This document shows positions 26,946-35,654 of a DNA stretch of 64,000 nt, piece by piece. The translations under genes were made by a program, and so were the position numbers. Origin of the DNA: Helicobacter canis (GTDB lineage Bacteria > Campylobacterota > Campylobacteria > Campylobacterales > Helicobacteraceae); assembly GCF_008693005.1 (NCBI RefSeq), contig NZ_VXKE01000001.1, positions 62,001 through 126,000 of the forward strand, given 5' to 3'. Within the stretch, counting starts at the first letter, position 1, and every line of letters starts with the position of its first letter. The notes under the pieces were generated by a model. The model made no database searches, had not been told where the DNA came from, and saw nothing but the letters and a program-made list of their open reading frames with translations.

Positions 26946-27515
26946 ATGATTGCTCATAAAACAGCCTATATTTTTGCGGGTGTCAATGGCGCAGGAAAAA
27001 GCACGCTTTATTGGAATGAAGTTGAAAAAGGCGCAAGACTTGGGCAGAGAATCAATATTGATGAGATTGTCAGTAGCTTTGGTGATTGGCGTGATAGTAA
27101 AGATCAAGCACGAGCTGCACGCATTGCTTTAAAACTACAAAAAAGCTATATTGAGAATGGCGAGTCTTTTAATCAAGAAACTACACTTTGTGGCAAAGGT
27201 ATTTTGCGACTTTTTGATCGATTAAAGAATCAAGGCTTTAGAATCTGTCTTTATTATGTGGGTGTGGATAGCGTGGAGATTGCAAAAGCGCGTGTGAAAA
27301 TGCGCGTAGCAAAAGGAGGGCATAATATTGATGAAGTTCTTATTGAGCGACGATATAATGTTTCGCTTAAAAACTTAGCGCAAGTTCTACTATTTTGTGA
27401 TGAAGTGTTTTTGTATGATAATTCAATAGAATTAAGAGAAATTGGACACATTATAAATGGCAAGGCGAGTTTCAAGCAAGTCAAGTGGCTAGAATCCTTA
27501 AGCTTGCAGGGATAA
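26946..27515 (+). CDS. Zeta-toxin-like P-loop ATPase/kinase
   Basis: The 189-residue protein starts with YIFAGVNGAGKSTLYWNE, a Walker A loop of the zeta-toxin type, followed by NIDEIV, a conserved FNQETTL, RVKMRVAKGGHNIDEVLIERRY and a C-terminal FCDEVFLYDNS. Zeta toxins phosphorylate UDP-activated sugars and block wall synthesis; shorter stand-alone relatives have unknown roles. No antitoxin gene is next to it: the upstream gene is an outer-membrane protein and the 200 bases after it hold no gene. The start at 26946 is favoured by a GGA site and by the promoter at 26885. Confidence 0.7.
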   Translation: MIAHKTAYIFAGVNGAGKSTLYWNEVEKGARLGQRINIDEIVSSFGDWRDSKDQARAARIALKLQKSYIENGESFNQETTLCGKGILRLFDRLKNQGFRICLYYVGVDSVEIAKARVKMRVAKGGHNIDEVLIERRYNVSLKNLAQVLLFCDEVFLYDNSIELREIGHIINGKASFKQVKWLESLSLQG

Positions 27516-27715
27516 AGCAAAAATACCAGACAAATATACACATTTAAAGACAAATATCTCTTTCCTTAATTCTCCAAATAAACATCACTTAGAATCCACA
27601 TCTTGCTACAATCTACCGCTTAATCACTCCTGCACGCGCAAGCCGATAAATAACCTTACGAGAAACCATCAATAATAAAGACGAAAAGTAGAATCTAAGC
27701 AGAAATAGCTAGAAT

Positions 27716-28369
27716 CTAGCTGCCGGGCATATTGATACGATAGACTTTGTTGCGGATTTTGCTAAGTAGCCCCACTTCCATAAGCTGGTGGAATGTCTTT
27801 ACAATCGTGGGCTTGCTTACATTAAGCTGCTCGATAATATCCTCATAAGAGCCATAAAACATATTATCCTTATCGCAATGCGTGAAAAGAAATTGGATAA
27901 TCTCGATCTTTTTGCCACCTACAAATGTCGCAATCGCCCCAAGCAAGAGATTTTTATCGTGGATTTCTTGCGCTTGCAAGCGAGGCAAGATCGCTTTGTG
28001 CAGTGTAGAGAGCAGCTCTTTTACATCAATGGGCTTTAAGATATAGCCATCTACTTGCAAGCTTATGGCATCAAGCAAATAGCTCACTTCTGTATGAGCG
28101 GTAGCGATGATGATAGGACACTTCGCATTGTGCGAGCCTTGTCGCACGAGTCTTGCAAACTCTATGCCGCTCATTTTTGGCATAAGAATATCAGTCAAAA
28201 TAATGTCAATATTGTGGGTGTTAAATATCTCTAAAGCTTGTGCGCCATTTTTAGCAAGCAGCACCCTACCCATATAGTCTTCTAGCACCATTGCAGTTAC
28301 ACGAGAGACATCTTCATTATCTTCGACATACAAAATGCTTAAGCCCTTTAGCTCTGCGAATTCTTGCAT
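27716..28369 (-). CDS. Response regulator with C-terminal winged-helix domain
   Basis: The 217-residue protein has an N-terminal receiver domain (about 10-125), with VEDNED, phospho-acceptor Asp at about residue 60 in LTDILMPKMSG and Lys in ILKPID. The C-terminal part (about 140-215, YEDIIEQLNVSKPTIVKTFHQLMEVGLLSK) is a winged helix-turn-helix that looks like MarR- or RepL-type DNA-binding domains rather than the OmpR or NarL type. It overlaps the kinase gene by one base. It is probably a transcription factor activated by that kinase. Confidence 0.85.
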   Translation of the reverse strand: MQEFAELKGLSILYVEDNEDVSRVTAMVLEDYMGRVLLAKNGAQALEIFNTHNIDIILTDILMPKMSGIEFARLVRQGSHNAKCPIIIATAHTEVSYLLDAISLQVDGYILKPIDVKELLSTLHKAILPRLQAQEIHDKNLLLGAIATFVGGKKIEIIQFLFTHCDKDNMFYGSYEDIIEQLNVSKPTIVKTFHQLMEVGLLSKIRNKVYRINMPGS

Positions 28370-29880
28370 TAGTTATCCTGCTGAAAATGTAAAGGAAATC
28401 TTATCATAAAAATCGCGCCATAAAATTCCTGTGCTTTGGGCTCACACCACCACACACCATTGCGCACTTCTATGCTTCCGCCCATTTGTTTCTCCACAAT
28501 TTGTCTAACCATATATAGCCCTATGCCTGTGCCGATGGATTTATGCTTAGTGGTGAAATATGGCTCAAAGATTTTATCAATATCTTTGAGCTTAATCCCA
28601 CCGCCATTATCCATAATCTCAAGCAGCACAAAAGGCGTAGAATCACAATCTTGCTCCAGCTGCTTTAAAGTGATCTGCACCACGCCTTTTGGCGCATCTT
28701 CTGGGGCATCTTCTTTAGTGAAAATATCTTGGGAGTTTTTGATGATATTTAGCACCACTTGAGCAAACGCATTTTCATAGGCAAACATCTCTAAATCCTG
28801 CGTATAGGTAAAGAAAACTTCAATGTGATTTTGCTCCAAAGTTGGCTTAATCAAGCGGATAGAATCTTGTATGCTTTGTGTGAGTGAAAATCTCTCTCGG
28901 GTAAGATTTGGGCGGAAAAAGTTGCGGAAATTCTCAATCGTATCAGACATATTTTTGGCAATTTTTAGGGCAAACTCTGTCTCCTTTGCCACAAAGTCAT
29001 CGGTAAGCTTTTGCTGCTCGTATTTAAGCTTAAAGCTTTGAAAGAGAATAATGAGTGAGTTAAGCGGCTGCCGCCACTGATGCGCGATATTTTGGATCAT
29101 CTCACCCATTGAAGCAAGGCGCGCTTGCTGATACATAATTTGGTCTTTTTTGCGCGATTGCTCGATTTCATAGGCAATGGTTTTTTGCAAGTTTTCATTA
29201 GTTTGTTTAAGTGCGCTTGTTTGGGCATCAATAGTTTGCTGAAGCTTATGGTTGATCCCCCGCACAAAGCCCAGCACAAGCGAAGCGAAATACAGCGTCC
29301 CAAAGCTTACCAAAAATGCAAACACAAAAAGCAGCCACAATGTCGCATTATAAAGCGAGTCCGCGATCTTTGTAGCAAGAAGAGCGATAGTAATATCTGT
29401 CCGCACAAGCCCATCTAGCGTGGCGATAATTTGCGCAATATCACTTAGAAGCTCTGGCTCTTTGGGCTTTGGGCTTTTGCGCGCTTGATCATAAATCCTA
29501 GAATCTAGCTCTTTAATGAACTCTAGCTGCCTTTGGCGCAAGCTAGCGACCTGCTCGACTTCTTGGCGCAAAAATACTTGCTGGTAAAACTGCTTCAATG
29601 TAGCGATGATCGTGCGCTCATTTGGCTCACTTTTATACGCCTCCCAATTAGCTAGCACAATATTGTAGTCCAAAGTTTTGCTTGGGGTCGTAGCTAGCTC
29701 GTGGTAAAATGCTTGGATTTTCTGCAGGGAATAAGACTTTTGCAAGTGATTTGCTAGGCTTCTATCATACTCATCTTTTAGCCCAAAAAGAGCCAAAAAC
29801 GCAATGACACACACGAGAAAAAACCCAAATGCAATGAAGAGCAGAAGGATTTTTGCTTGGGATTCAAAGCTTTTATGCAT
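28369..29880 (-). CDS. Sensor histidine kinase
   Basis: The 503-residue protein has two membrane helices (about 11-34 and 180-205) enclosing a periplasmic helical sensor region, a coiled coil (about 210-250), then the H-box NIAHQWRQPLNSL with the phosphorylated His at about 267. The ATPase part has NIIKNSQD (N-box), MDNGGGI and GTGIGLYM (G-boxes). The stimulus is not known. The HQWRQPL box is common in epsilonproteobacterial kinases. It lies between its response regulator and a coiled-coil protein, overlapping both. Confidence 0.92.
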   Translation of the reverse strand: MHKSFESQAKILLLFIAFGFFLVCVIAFLALFGLKDEYDRSLANHLQKSYSLQKIQAFYHELATTPSKTLDYNIVLANWEAYKSEPNERTIIATLKQFYQQVFLRQEVEQVASLRQRQLEFIKELDSRIYDQARKSPKPKEPELLSDIAQIIATLDGLVRTDITIALLATKIADSLYNATLWLLFVFAFLVSFGTLYFASLVLGFVRGINHKLQQTIDAQTSALKQTNENLQKTIAYEIEQSRKKDQIMYQQARLASMGEMIQNIAHQWRQPLNSLIILFQSFKLKYEQQKLTDDFVAKETEFALKIAKNMSDTIENFRNFFRPNLTRERFSLTQSIQDSIRLIKPTLEQNHIEVFFTYTQDLEMFAYENAFAQVVLNIIKNSQDIFTKEDAPEDAPKGVVQITLKQLEQDCDSTPFVLLEIMDNGGGIKLKDIDKIFEPYFTTKHKSIGTGIGLYMVRQIVEKQMGGSIEVRNGVWWCEPKAQEFYGAIFMIRFPLHFQQDN

Positions 29881-31330
29881 AATTATCTAATTCTGTAATG
29901 AGTGTTTGGATACATAGCTTTAGAGCGTGCAAGAGATTGGCAAAGCGGTGGATGCTGTGCTTGTTTTCTCTAGTGATAATAGCAATCTCTGCTTGGGCGT
30001 TTTTTTGCGTATTTTGCATTGCGTATTTTTCTTCTTGCAAGGTGGTGTTTTTGCTCTTTAGTATGGCGATAGAATCTAGTGTTTGGATCTTTTTTTGCAG
30101 GAGAGAGTTTATGATTTTTGTCATAGCATTGCGCGTTTCTATATCTGCTTTTTCATAGGCTTGACTTTGAAGCTTTTTGTCTTCATATTCTTGGCTTAAG
30201 GTGTGGATTTGCTCTTGCTTTTCTTGGATTGCTTCGTTATTTATGCGAGTTTCTTGCTCGATTGCAATAAGGCGTTTTTGCGCATCGGCGATGTTTTGTC
30301 GGTGCTTTTGTATAGCTTGGTTAATGTCTCTCTCAGAGTGTAGAATAAACTCAATATCACTAAGCCCCCAGATCTTAGAATCCACATCTTCTATCACAGG
30401 CACATAAAATGCTCTACCATTAAAGATCTTCTTACTCCCATCAAAAAACCCCACAAACTCGCGCGCCTTAGTATCCCCAGAATCTAAGCTGTGCAGCACT
30501 TCGTGTGCTATTTCTTCATAAATATGCTCGCGATTATCGCGGTAGGATTCTGCGCAATAGCAATTTAAAATGCGTGCGCTAAAACTCGTGCCCATAATGC
30601 CTTCAAGCTGCTTGGCAAGACTTTGGATATATAAGAAAGAAAACGCCCCTAAAAAATCCATAGGATTCATACTCATAAGCTTGCTAGTAATCAGCTCTTG
30701 TGTGATCTGCTTACAAAGTAGCTCCATATTGGTATCTTTGAGTGCTTGATTGATCCTTAGCTTTGTGGCTTCATCAAGGAGCGATTCTTTATGGGTGGAT
30801 TTTTTCATCTCGCGGATTTGAGCATTATTTTGCACAAGCTCAAAGTTAAAATTCTTTACCAGCGGCTCCACATCGTGGAAAAATAATCCATCTCTATCAC
30901 TAAGCCCTAGCACCTTTTTTAGCGCGCCTCGCACAATGTCTTTGGTGAAAGCATCATTAGGGGGCTTTATATCTTGCAGGGAGAGAAAAATCTCTTTTAA
31001 GCAGCTATTATCGCCACTTTTAAGCCGCTCTACATAATGCTGCTCATCAAGGAAGCGCACAAGGAAATCAATATAGGCATTTTTCTCGCGATTGATAATG
31101 CTGCATTTAATCGTAATCCCATTTACCCCAAAGAGCACAAGTGCTTTCATACCTCTTTGCGCCATAAAGTCCATAATCGCCTTGCGGATCGTATCTTTCT
31201 CCACTTCATTGCGCTTCAAAAGCTCTGCAAAAGCTGGCTGCAAACTTGCGATAAAATCATCAAAATTTTTCTGCGCTAAAAACTCTTTAGTCATAATATT
31301 GATAGATTCTAAGTAGAGTCCTTGGTTCAT
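29873..31330 (-). CDS. Unknown protein with C-terminal coiled coil
   Basis: I do not recognise this protein of about 485 residues. The N-terminal 300 residues are globular, without signal peptide or membrane helix. A segment near residues 315-340 (SKKIFNGRAFYVPVIEDVDSKIWGLSDIEFILHSERD) may be a PAS-like or regulatory fold. Residues 340-465 form a long coiled coil. The start at 31330 has AAGGAG four to five bases upstream. It lies 10 bases behind the AddA-like gene and overlaps the kinase gene by eight bases, so it could act with the two-component system. That is inference from order only. Confidence 0.6.
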   Translation of the reverse strand: MNQGLYLESINIMTKEFLAQKNFDDFIASLQPAFAELLKRNEVEKDTIRKAIMDFMAQRGMKALVLFGVNGITIKCSIINREKNAYIDFLVRFLDEQHYVERLKSGDNSCLKEIFLSLQDIKPPNDAFTKDIVRGALKKVLGLSDRDGLFFHDVEPLVKNFNFELVQNNAQIREMKKSTHKESLLDEATKLRINQALKDTNMELLCKQITQELITSKLMSMNPMDFLGAFSFLYIQSLAKQLEGIMGTSFSARILNCYCAESYRDNREHIYEEIAHEVLHSLDSGDTKAREFVGFFDGSKKIFNGRAFYVPVIEDVDSKIWGLSDIEFILHSERDINQAIQKHRQNIADAQKRLIAIEQETRINNEAIQEKQEQIHTLSQEYEDKKLQSQAYEKADIETRNAMTKIINSLLQKKIQTLDSIAILKSKNTTLQEEKYAMQNTQKNAQAEIAIITRENKHSIHRFANLLHALKLCIQTLITELDNYA

Positions 31331-31339
31331 CAATCTCCT

Positions 31340-34300
31340 TTACTCGCCCTTGTGCGCCACCCAGCTTATAGAGTCGCGGACATAGGCGACATAGCCTTCA
31401 TACTCCGCACTTGAGCCATACACACTGCGCAGGGCTTGTAGATAGCCTTGCACCTGCTCTAAGTGCTGCTCCTTTGGCTGACCGCTTTTATAGTCGATGA
31501 CTACAAATGCTTCTTTATCACCCTTTTCACTTGCGCAAATCCCCAGCACATCAAGCCGCTTTAGCGCAGAATCTGTAAAAAGCGGCACTTCTGTGAAAAG
31601 CCGCACCACGCCATCTTTGCGCGCGCGCTGCTGTAAATCCAAAAGCCTTGAGTCGCACTCTAATGCAGCAAGGCGCGAGGTGATCTCCCCTAGCGCGCTA
31701 GATTCTAGCCCAAAATGGTAGCGTAAAATCTCTACTATACGCTCGCGCTCCACCCCAAAGCCCAGTCGATACTCTAGGGCTAAGTGCAGTGCCGAGCCAA
31801 AGCGCATACTAGCAACATCTAGGGCGAGACTCTCTTGCGCGCTTGTAGTGGGGAAATCTTGCTTGCCAAAATGCTCTTGGGTTAGCACTATGGGGCAGTG
31901 GGCGGGCTTTGGCTCTTTGTGCAAGCTTGGTAGCACTGCGCCTGAATCAAGCAAAACTTCCACGCTATAAGTGCCATTGCTAGAGCTAGGCGCGCTAGAT
32001 TCTAGCTTATTAGATTCTAGCTTGGATTCTGCCAGATTAGATTCTAGCGAGCTAGAATCCATAGTAGATGTCTGACTAGATTCTAGGCTAGATTTTTGCG
32101 CACTAGCATTAGCTGGGAGATGGCGCAAGATCACATTAAATGCCGAAGAGTCATCATTAGTGGCTTTTGCCACGATGACAAGCCCCTTTTGCGCGCGAGT
32201 GCAAGCTACATATAAGACATTGTTCTCTTCTATGGTAGCTTGCACTTCGCGTAGCTCTCTAGCACGCTTATAGTTTTCATCAAGCTCTTTGCGCCTTTTA
32301 TCCCGCCCTTCTAATCGCAGCAAAATCTCTTTATCTTGTGTGTGTAAAATCTGCGCAGAATCTGGCTTTTTCTTACTAAAGCGATCAAGCACCACCACAT
32401 AGGGAAACTCCAAGCCCTTAGACTTATGGATCGTTAGGATTTGCAAGCCTTGCTGATTGTCATTTGGCGCATCAGGCGTGCTAACTTCTAGCATTGTAAA
32501 AAGCTCTTCAATACTAGAAGCCTCTATACTATACTCAAGCAGAAGCTGCGCGGCTTTATCCCAAGTGGCAAACTTATGCATAAATGCTAGCAGATAGGGG
32601 CTAGGCGCGCTCTCGTGCGCACAGGAGCTAAACGCTTCTATAAACCCCTGCGCTATGCCCTGCACCTCTTCTGTAGTGAAAGCCATCTCCCCCAAAAGCT
32701 TTGCTAGCTCATAGAGGTAGAATCTAGCTCCACTATCTGCAAGCAGCGCGCTAGAATCTAGCTTAGATTCTAGCTCTGCTACGCGGATATAAGCTACTAG
32801 CCTAAGCGCGCAGAGTAGGATTTTGACACTTATTTCATCAGTGATTTTTGCGCGCGCATTAAGCACGATATTTAGCTCCGGGAAGCGCGATTTAATCGCA
32901 TTGCGCAGTGTTGCTGCTTCATCATTTTTAAAGCACAAAAACGCAATATCTTCAGCACTCACAGAAGATTCTAGTAGCTCTTCTAGCGTGCGCAGAGCAT
33001 AGTCCAGCATCGCTGGCTCTATATCTTGCTTGCTTGTGGCTAGCTTGCCTGTTTTGGGGTTTGGGATTTGCAGGAGACTGGCACGCACAAAGCCGCCAAG
33101 TTTATCGCTCTGCTCAGGGAGCTGCTGGGGGATATAGTCGCTAAAGACTTCTGCAAACACCGCATTTACAAAGTTTATAATCTCGCTATATGAGCGGTAG
33201 TTATAAGGGAGATTTTGCACATTTAGCCCAAGCTCGCCCGCCACCTTGTCAAAAAACCCGCTCTCACTCCCACGGAATCCATAAATACTCTGCTTGCTAT
33301 CCCCCACGATAAAAAAGCTCCTATGCTCCTTGCCGCGCACGCCAAAGCCCGCGCATATCTCATCAATGAGTGGCTGTAAGATTCTGTATTGTATAGGGCT
33401 TGTGTCTTGGAACTCATCAATTAAAATATGCGTGATTGTGGTATCTAAGCGGAAGTAGAAAAATGATGAGCCAATCACTGCGCCTTGACTATGCTCCCCT
33501 TGACTTTTGGTGTCGTTGTTGGATTCTAGGCTAGATTCTTGCACGCCTTGCACAAGCAGCCCATAAAGCTCTAGCATACAATCACTAAAGCTTAGCATAT
33601 TGCTCTTGCATAGCGCGCTTTTACGCGCCCCTGCATAGCGTGTGATCATACGCGCGATATGCGAGAGTGTGGCGCGCTCTTGTAGGGTAAAAATCTCGCA
33701 CACACACTGCTTTAGCTCGCTCACTCTCTCGCAGATTTGGGCATCTGCTGTGGCGTCTTTTTTAAGAATTGAGCCAAAGTATCTATACTCCCTTGGCTCA
33801 TCTTTAGTGAGCCAAGTAATATCTCTTGTAAGAAAATCTTCAAAGCTGGCAAAACTTAGCGCATTGTAGCCATTAGGGGCTAAAGGCTTATCTATACGCT
33901 CCCCAGCATCAACTAGAATCTGGCGCATTTCTTGCAGCAAGCTCATCACGCGCTCTTGCTTGGCTTTTGCGCGCTCTAGCAAGGTGGCAGGATCTAGCTT
34001 CCTATATCGCGCAAGTAGAGCTTGTGAAAAGTGGATTCTATCTTCAAAGCACTGCTGCATAAAGCCAAGCAAGCTTGCAAACTCCAGCCCAAGCTGCATA
34101 CAAACGCTCGCTAAAGATTCTAGGCTATCAAAGCGCGCACTAGATTCTAGGAAAAGCTCTTTAATCGTATCTTGCACGCTTTGCCCATCATTGATCATCG
34201 TAAAGTCCGCGCGCAGCCCCGCAAAATACGAAAACTTCTTCAACATCATTGTAAAAAGCGCATCAATAGTAAGGATACGCGCTCTATCGTGCAAAAATGC

Positions 34301-34609
34301 TTGATAGATTCTAGGGGCATTGCGCGCGATCTCTTGCGCGCTAAATCCCTGTGTGAGCAAGCTTTGGTAGATCGCTCCTTGCTTGCTGTGAGCTAGGTCA
34401 TAGAGCGCGTTTTGGATACGCTCTTGCATTTCTTTGGTGGCTTTTTTGGTAAAGGTGATCGCTAGAATCTCGTGCGCCCTAGCCCCTTGAAAAAGCAAGA
34501 TGATATAGCGCATAGCCAGCGCGAAAGTCTTGCCGCTCCCTGCGCTTGCTTTAAGAGCTAGCAGGGGAGCTTTAAGCGATGGGGCTTGATCTTTGGCGTT
34601 TGCGCTCAT
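31340..34609 (-). CDS. AddA/RecB-like UvrD-family helicase-nuclease
   Basis: The 1089-residue protein processes double-strand DNA ends for recombination. It has Walker A ASAGSGKTFAL (21-31), helicase motif II LIDEFQDTSPIQ, FFIVGDSKQSIYGFRG, LQILTIHKSKGLEFPYVVV and LYVACTRAQKGLV. The C-terminal nuclease motif is VIDYKSGQPKEQHLEQVQGYL. This matches the AddA subunit known in Helicobacter and Campylobacter. Between helicase and nuclease parts (bases about 31980-32095) a low-complexity stretch is built of LES/LDS tripeptides from several TAGAWTCTA copies. addB is not nearby. Confidence 0.9.
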   Translation of the reverse strand: MSANAKDQAPSLKAPLLALKASAGSGKTFALAMRYIILLFQGARAHEILAITFTKKATKEMQERIQNALYDLAHSKQGAIYQSLLTQGFSAQEIARNAPRIYQAFLHDRARILTIDALFTMMLKKFSYFAGLRADFTMINDGQSVQDTIKELFLESSARFDSLESLASVCMQLGLEFASLLGFMQQCFEDRIHFSQALLARYRKLDPATLLERAKAKQERVMSLLQEMRQILVDAGERIDKPLAPNGYNALSFASFEDFLTRDITWLTKDEPREYRYFGSILKKDATADAQICERVSELKQCVCEIFTLQERATLSHIARMITRYAGARKSALCKSNMLSFSDCMLELYGLLVQGVQESSLESNNDTKSQGEHSQGAVIGSSFFYFRLDTTITHILIDEFQDTSPIQYRILQPLIDEICAGFGVRGKEHRSFFIVGDSKQSIYGFRGSESGFFDKVAGELGLNVQNLPYNYRSYSEIINFVNAVFAEVFSDYIPQQLPEQSDKLGGFVRASLLQIPNPKTGKLATSKQDIEPAMLDYALRTLEELLESSVSAEDIAFLCFKNDEAATLRNAIKSRFPELNIVLNARAKITDEISVKILLCALRLVAYIRVAELESKLDSSALLADSGARFYLYELAKLLGEMAFTTEEVQGIAQGFIEAFSSCAHESAPSPYLLAFMHKFATWDKAAQLLLEYSIEASSIEELFTMLEVSTPDAPNDNQQGLQILTIHKSKGLEFPYVVVLDRFSKKKPDSAQILHTQDKEILLRLEGRDKRRKELDENYKRARELREVQATIEENNVLYVACTRAQKGLVIVAKATNDDSSAFNVILRHLPANASAQKSSLESSQTSTMDSSSLESNLAESKLESNKLESSAPSSSNGTYSVEVLLDSGAVLPSLHKEPKPAHCPIVLTQEHFGKQDFPTTSAQESLALDVASMRFGSALHLALEYRLGFGVERERIVEILRYHFGLESSALGEITSRLAALECDSRLLDLQQRARKDGVVRLFTEVPLFTDSALKRLDVLGICASEKGDKEAFVVIDYKSGQPKEQHLEQVQGYLQALRSVYGSSAEYEGYVAYVRDSISWVAHKGE
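31980..32095. repeat. Cluster of TAGAWTCTA palindromes within the AddA-like gene
   Basis: At least five full or near copies of CTAGATTCTAG and variants lie within about 110 bp. They code for a Leu-Glu-Ser-rich linker between the helicase and nuclease domains. Confidence 0.8.
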
Positions 34610-34693
34610 TATTTTCCTTAAGACAAGTATTAAAAGTGGAAGCTAAGCTTAGCTATGTCTTAATGTGTTAATTACTTATTATTATTGCCGATT

Positions 34694-34702
34694 TGGTATC
34701 AT
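34694..34702 (+). promoter_or_regulatory. Extended -10 promoter of the outer-membrane protein gene
   Basis: TGGTATCAT, 33 bases before the ATG at 34736. Confidence 0.5.
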
Positions 34703-34735
34703 AGCAAATTTAGAGTAATCACAAAAGGAGTAACA

Positions 34736-35581
34736 ATGCTTACCACTACGACAACAACCACAGCCAAATCCCTAGCCGCTCGCGCACTTTGTGTCGCACT
34801 TGGCGCAAGCCTTGTGTGCAGCCTAGCCTTTGGCGCGAAAGATCCAAACAAAGCCTACAAATCCCTAAAAAGCTCGCAAAGCTCTTTTACTAAGAATTTT
34901 GCAAGCGGCTCTATCGTCTCTGGCTCTACCTATGGCAGCACTAGTAAAAACGCCGCACGCCGCTGGTATATCTTCAACGAAGCAAGTGTGGGTGGCTCCT
35001 ACACAACTTTGGGGCAGGCAAACTATGTCGCTGTCGATGTTGGCTACCACGCGTATTTGCGCACGATAGAATCCACTATCCTAGGGCTAAACTTCCTTAT
35101 CGGTGCGGAGCTAAACTTCCCCATCTACTTGCAGGCACAAGGTAGCTCAAACATCATAGCCAACAAGCCTTTAGAGACCAAAGAGACTGCCCAAGCTGTG
35201 CAAGGCTGGGGGGTAGAGCTTCCAGCGATGATTGGCTTTGAGAAAAATGGATTCTACCTTGTGGGGCTTGTGGGCTATGCGTGGCAGTTTATGACAGATA
35301 CTTACACACGAGTAAATGGCAGAGGCGAGCACCCAACCATTAAAACCAACTACGATGGGCTAATTTATGGTGCAGGAGTGGGCTACAAAGTGCGCAATGT
35401 GATCAACCTAGGCTTCCGCTGGACTATGGGCAATATGACAAACCGCAAAGCAGGCACGGAGTTTTCTCAAGGGGCGATCACTGATGGACTTGATCAAAGT
35501 GCGATTACCACGCAAACTGGGCGCGATATTTACAATATCGACTATATGAAGTTTATGGGCTTTGTATCAGTCGTATTCTAG
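34736..35581 (+). CDS. Helicobacter-type outer-membrane protein
   Basis: The protein of about 281 residues has an unusual threonine run (MLTTTTTTT) before a signal peptide core (LCVALGASLVCSLAFGA). The mature part is a beta-barrel with an N-terminal NEASVGGSYTTLGQANYVAVDVGYH and glycine-rich strands GAGVGYKVRNVINLGFRW, ending in MGFVSVVF, a beta-signal. Function is unknown; it may be an adhesin or porin. The start at 34736 is chosen because AAAGGAG stands before it; the earlier ATG at 34685 lies upstream of the likely promoter box. Confidence 0.8.
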   Translation: MLTTTTTTTAKSLAARALCVALGASLVCSLAFGAKDPNKAYKSLKSSQSSFTKNFASGSIVSGSTYGSTSKNAARRWYIFNEASVGGSYTTLGQANYVAVDVGYHAYLRTIESTILGLNFLIGAELNFPIYLQAQGSSNIIANKPLETKETAQAVQGWGVELPAMIGFEKNGFYLVGLVGYAWQFMTDTYTRVNGRGEHPTIKTNYDGLIYGAGVGYKVRNVINLGFRWTMGNMTNRKAGTEFSQGAITDGLDQSAITTQTGRDIYNIDYMKFMGFVSVVF

Positions 35582-35610
35582 CTATGCTATCATTCTAAGA
35601 TTTCTTACTA

Positions 35611-35619
35611 GGGGGGGGG
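35611..35619 (+). repeat. Poly-G tract (G9) upstream of the FadL-type gene
   Basis: Nine G residues, 35 bases before the ATG at 35655, in the 5' leader or promoter region. Slippage here could change expression. Confidence 0.8.
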
Positions 35620-35654
35620 CTTAGAGATAGGAGGGGGATAGGATTAAAAGGTCT

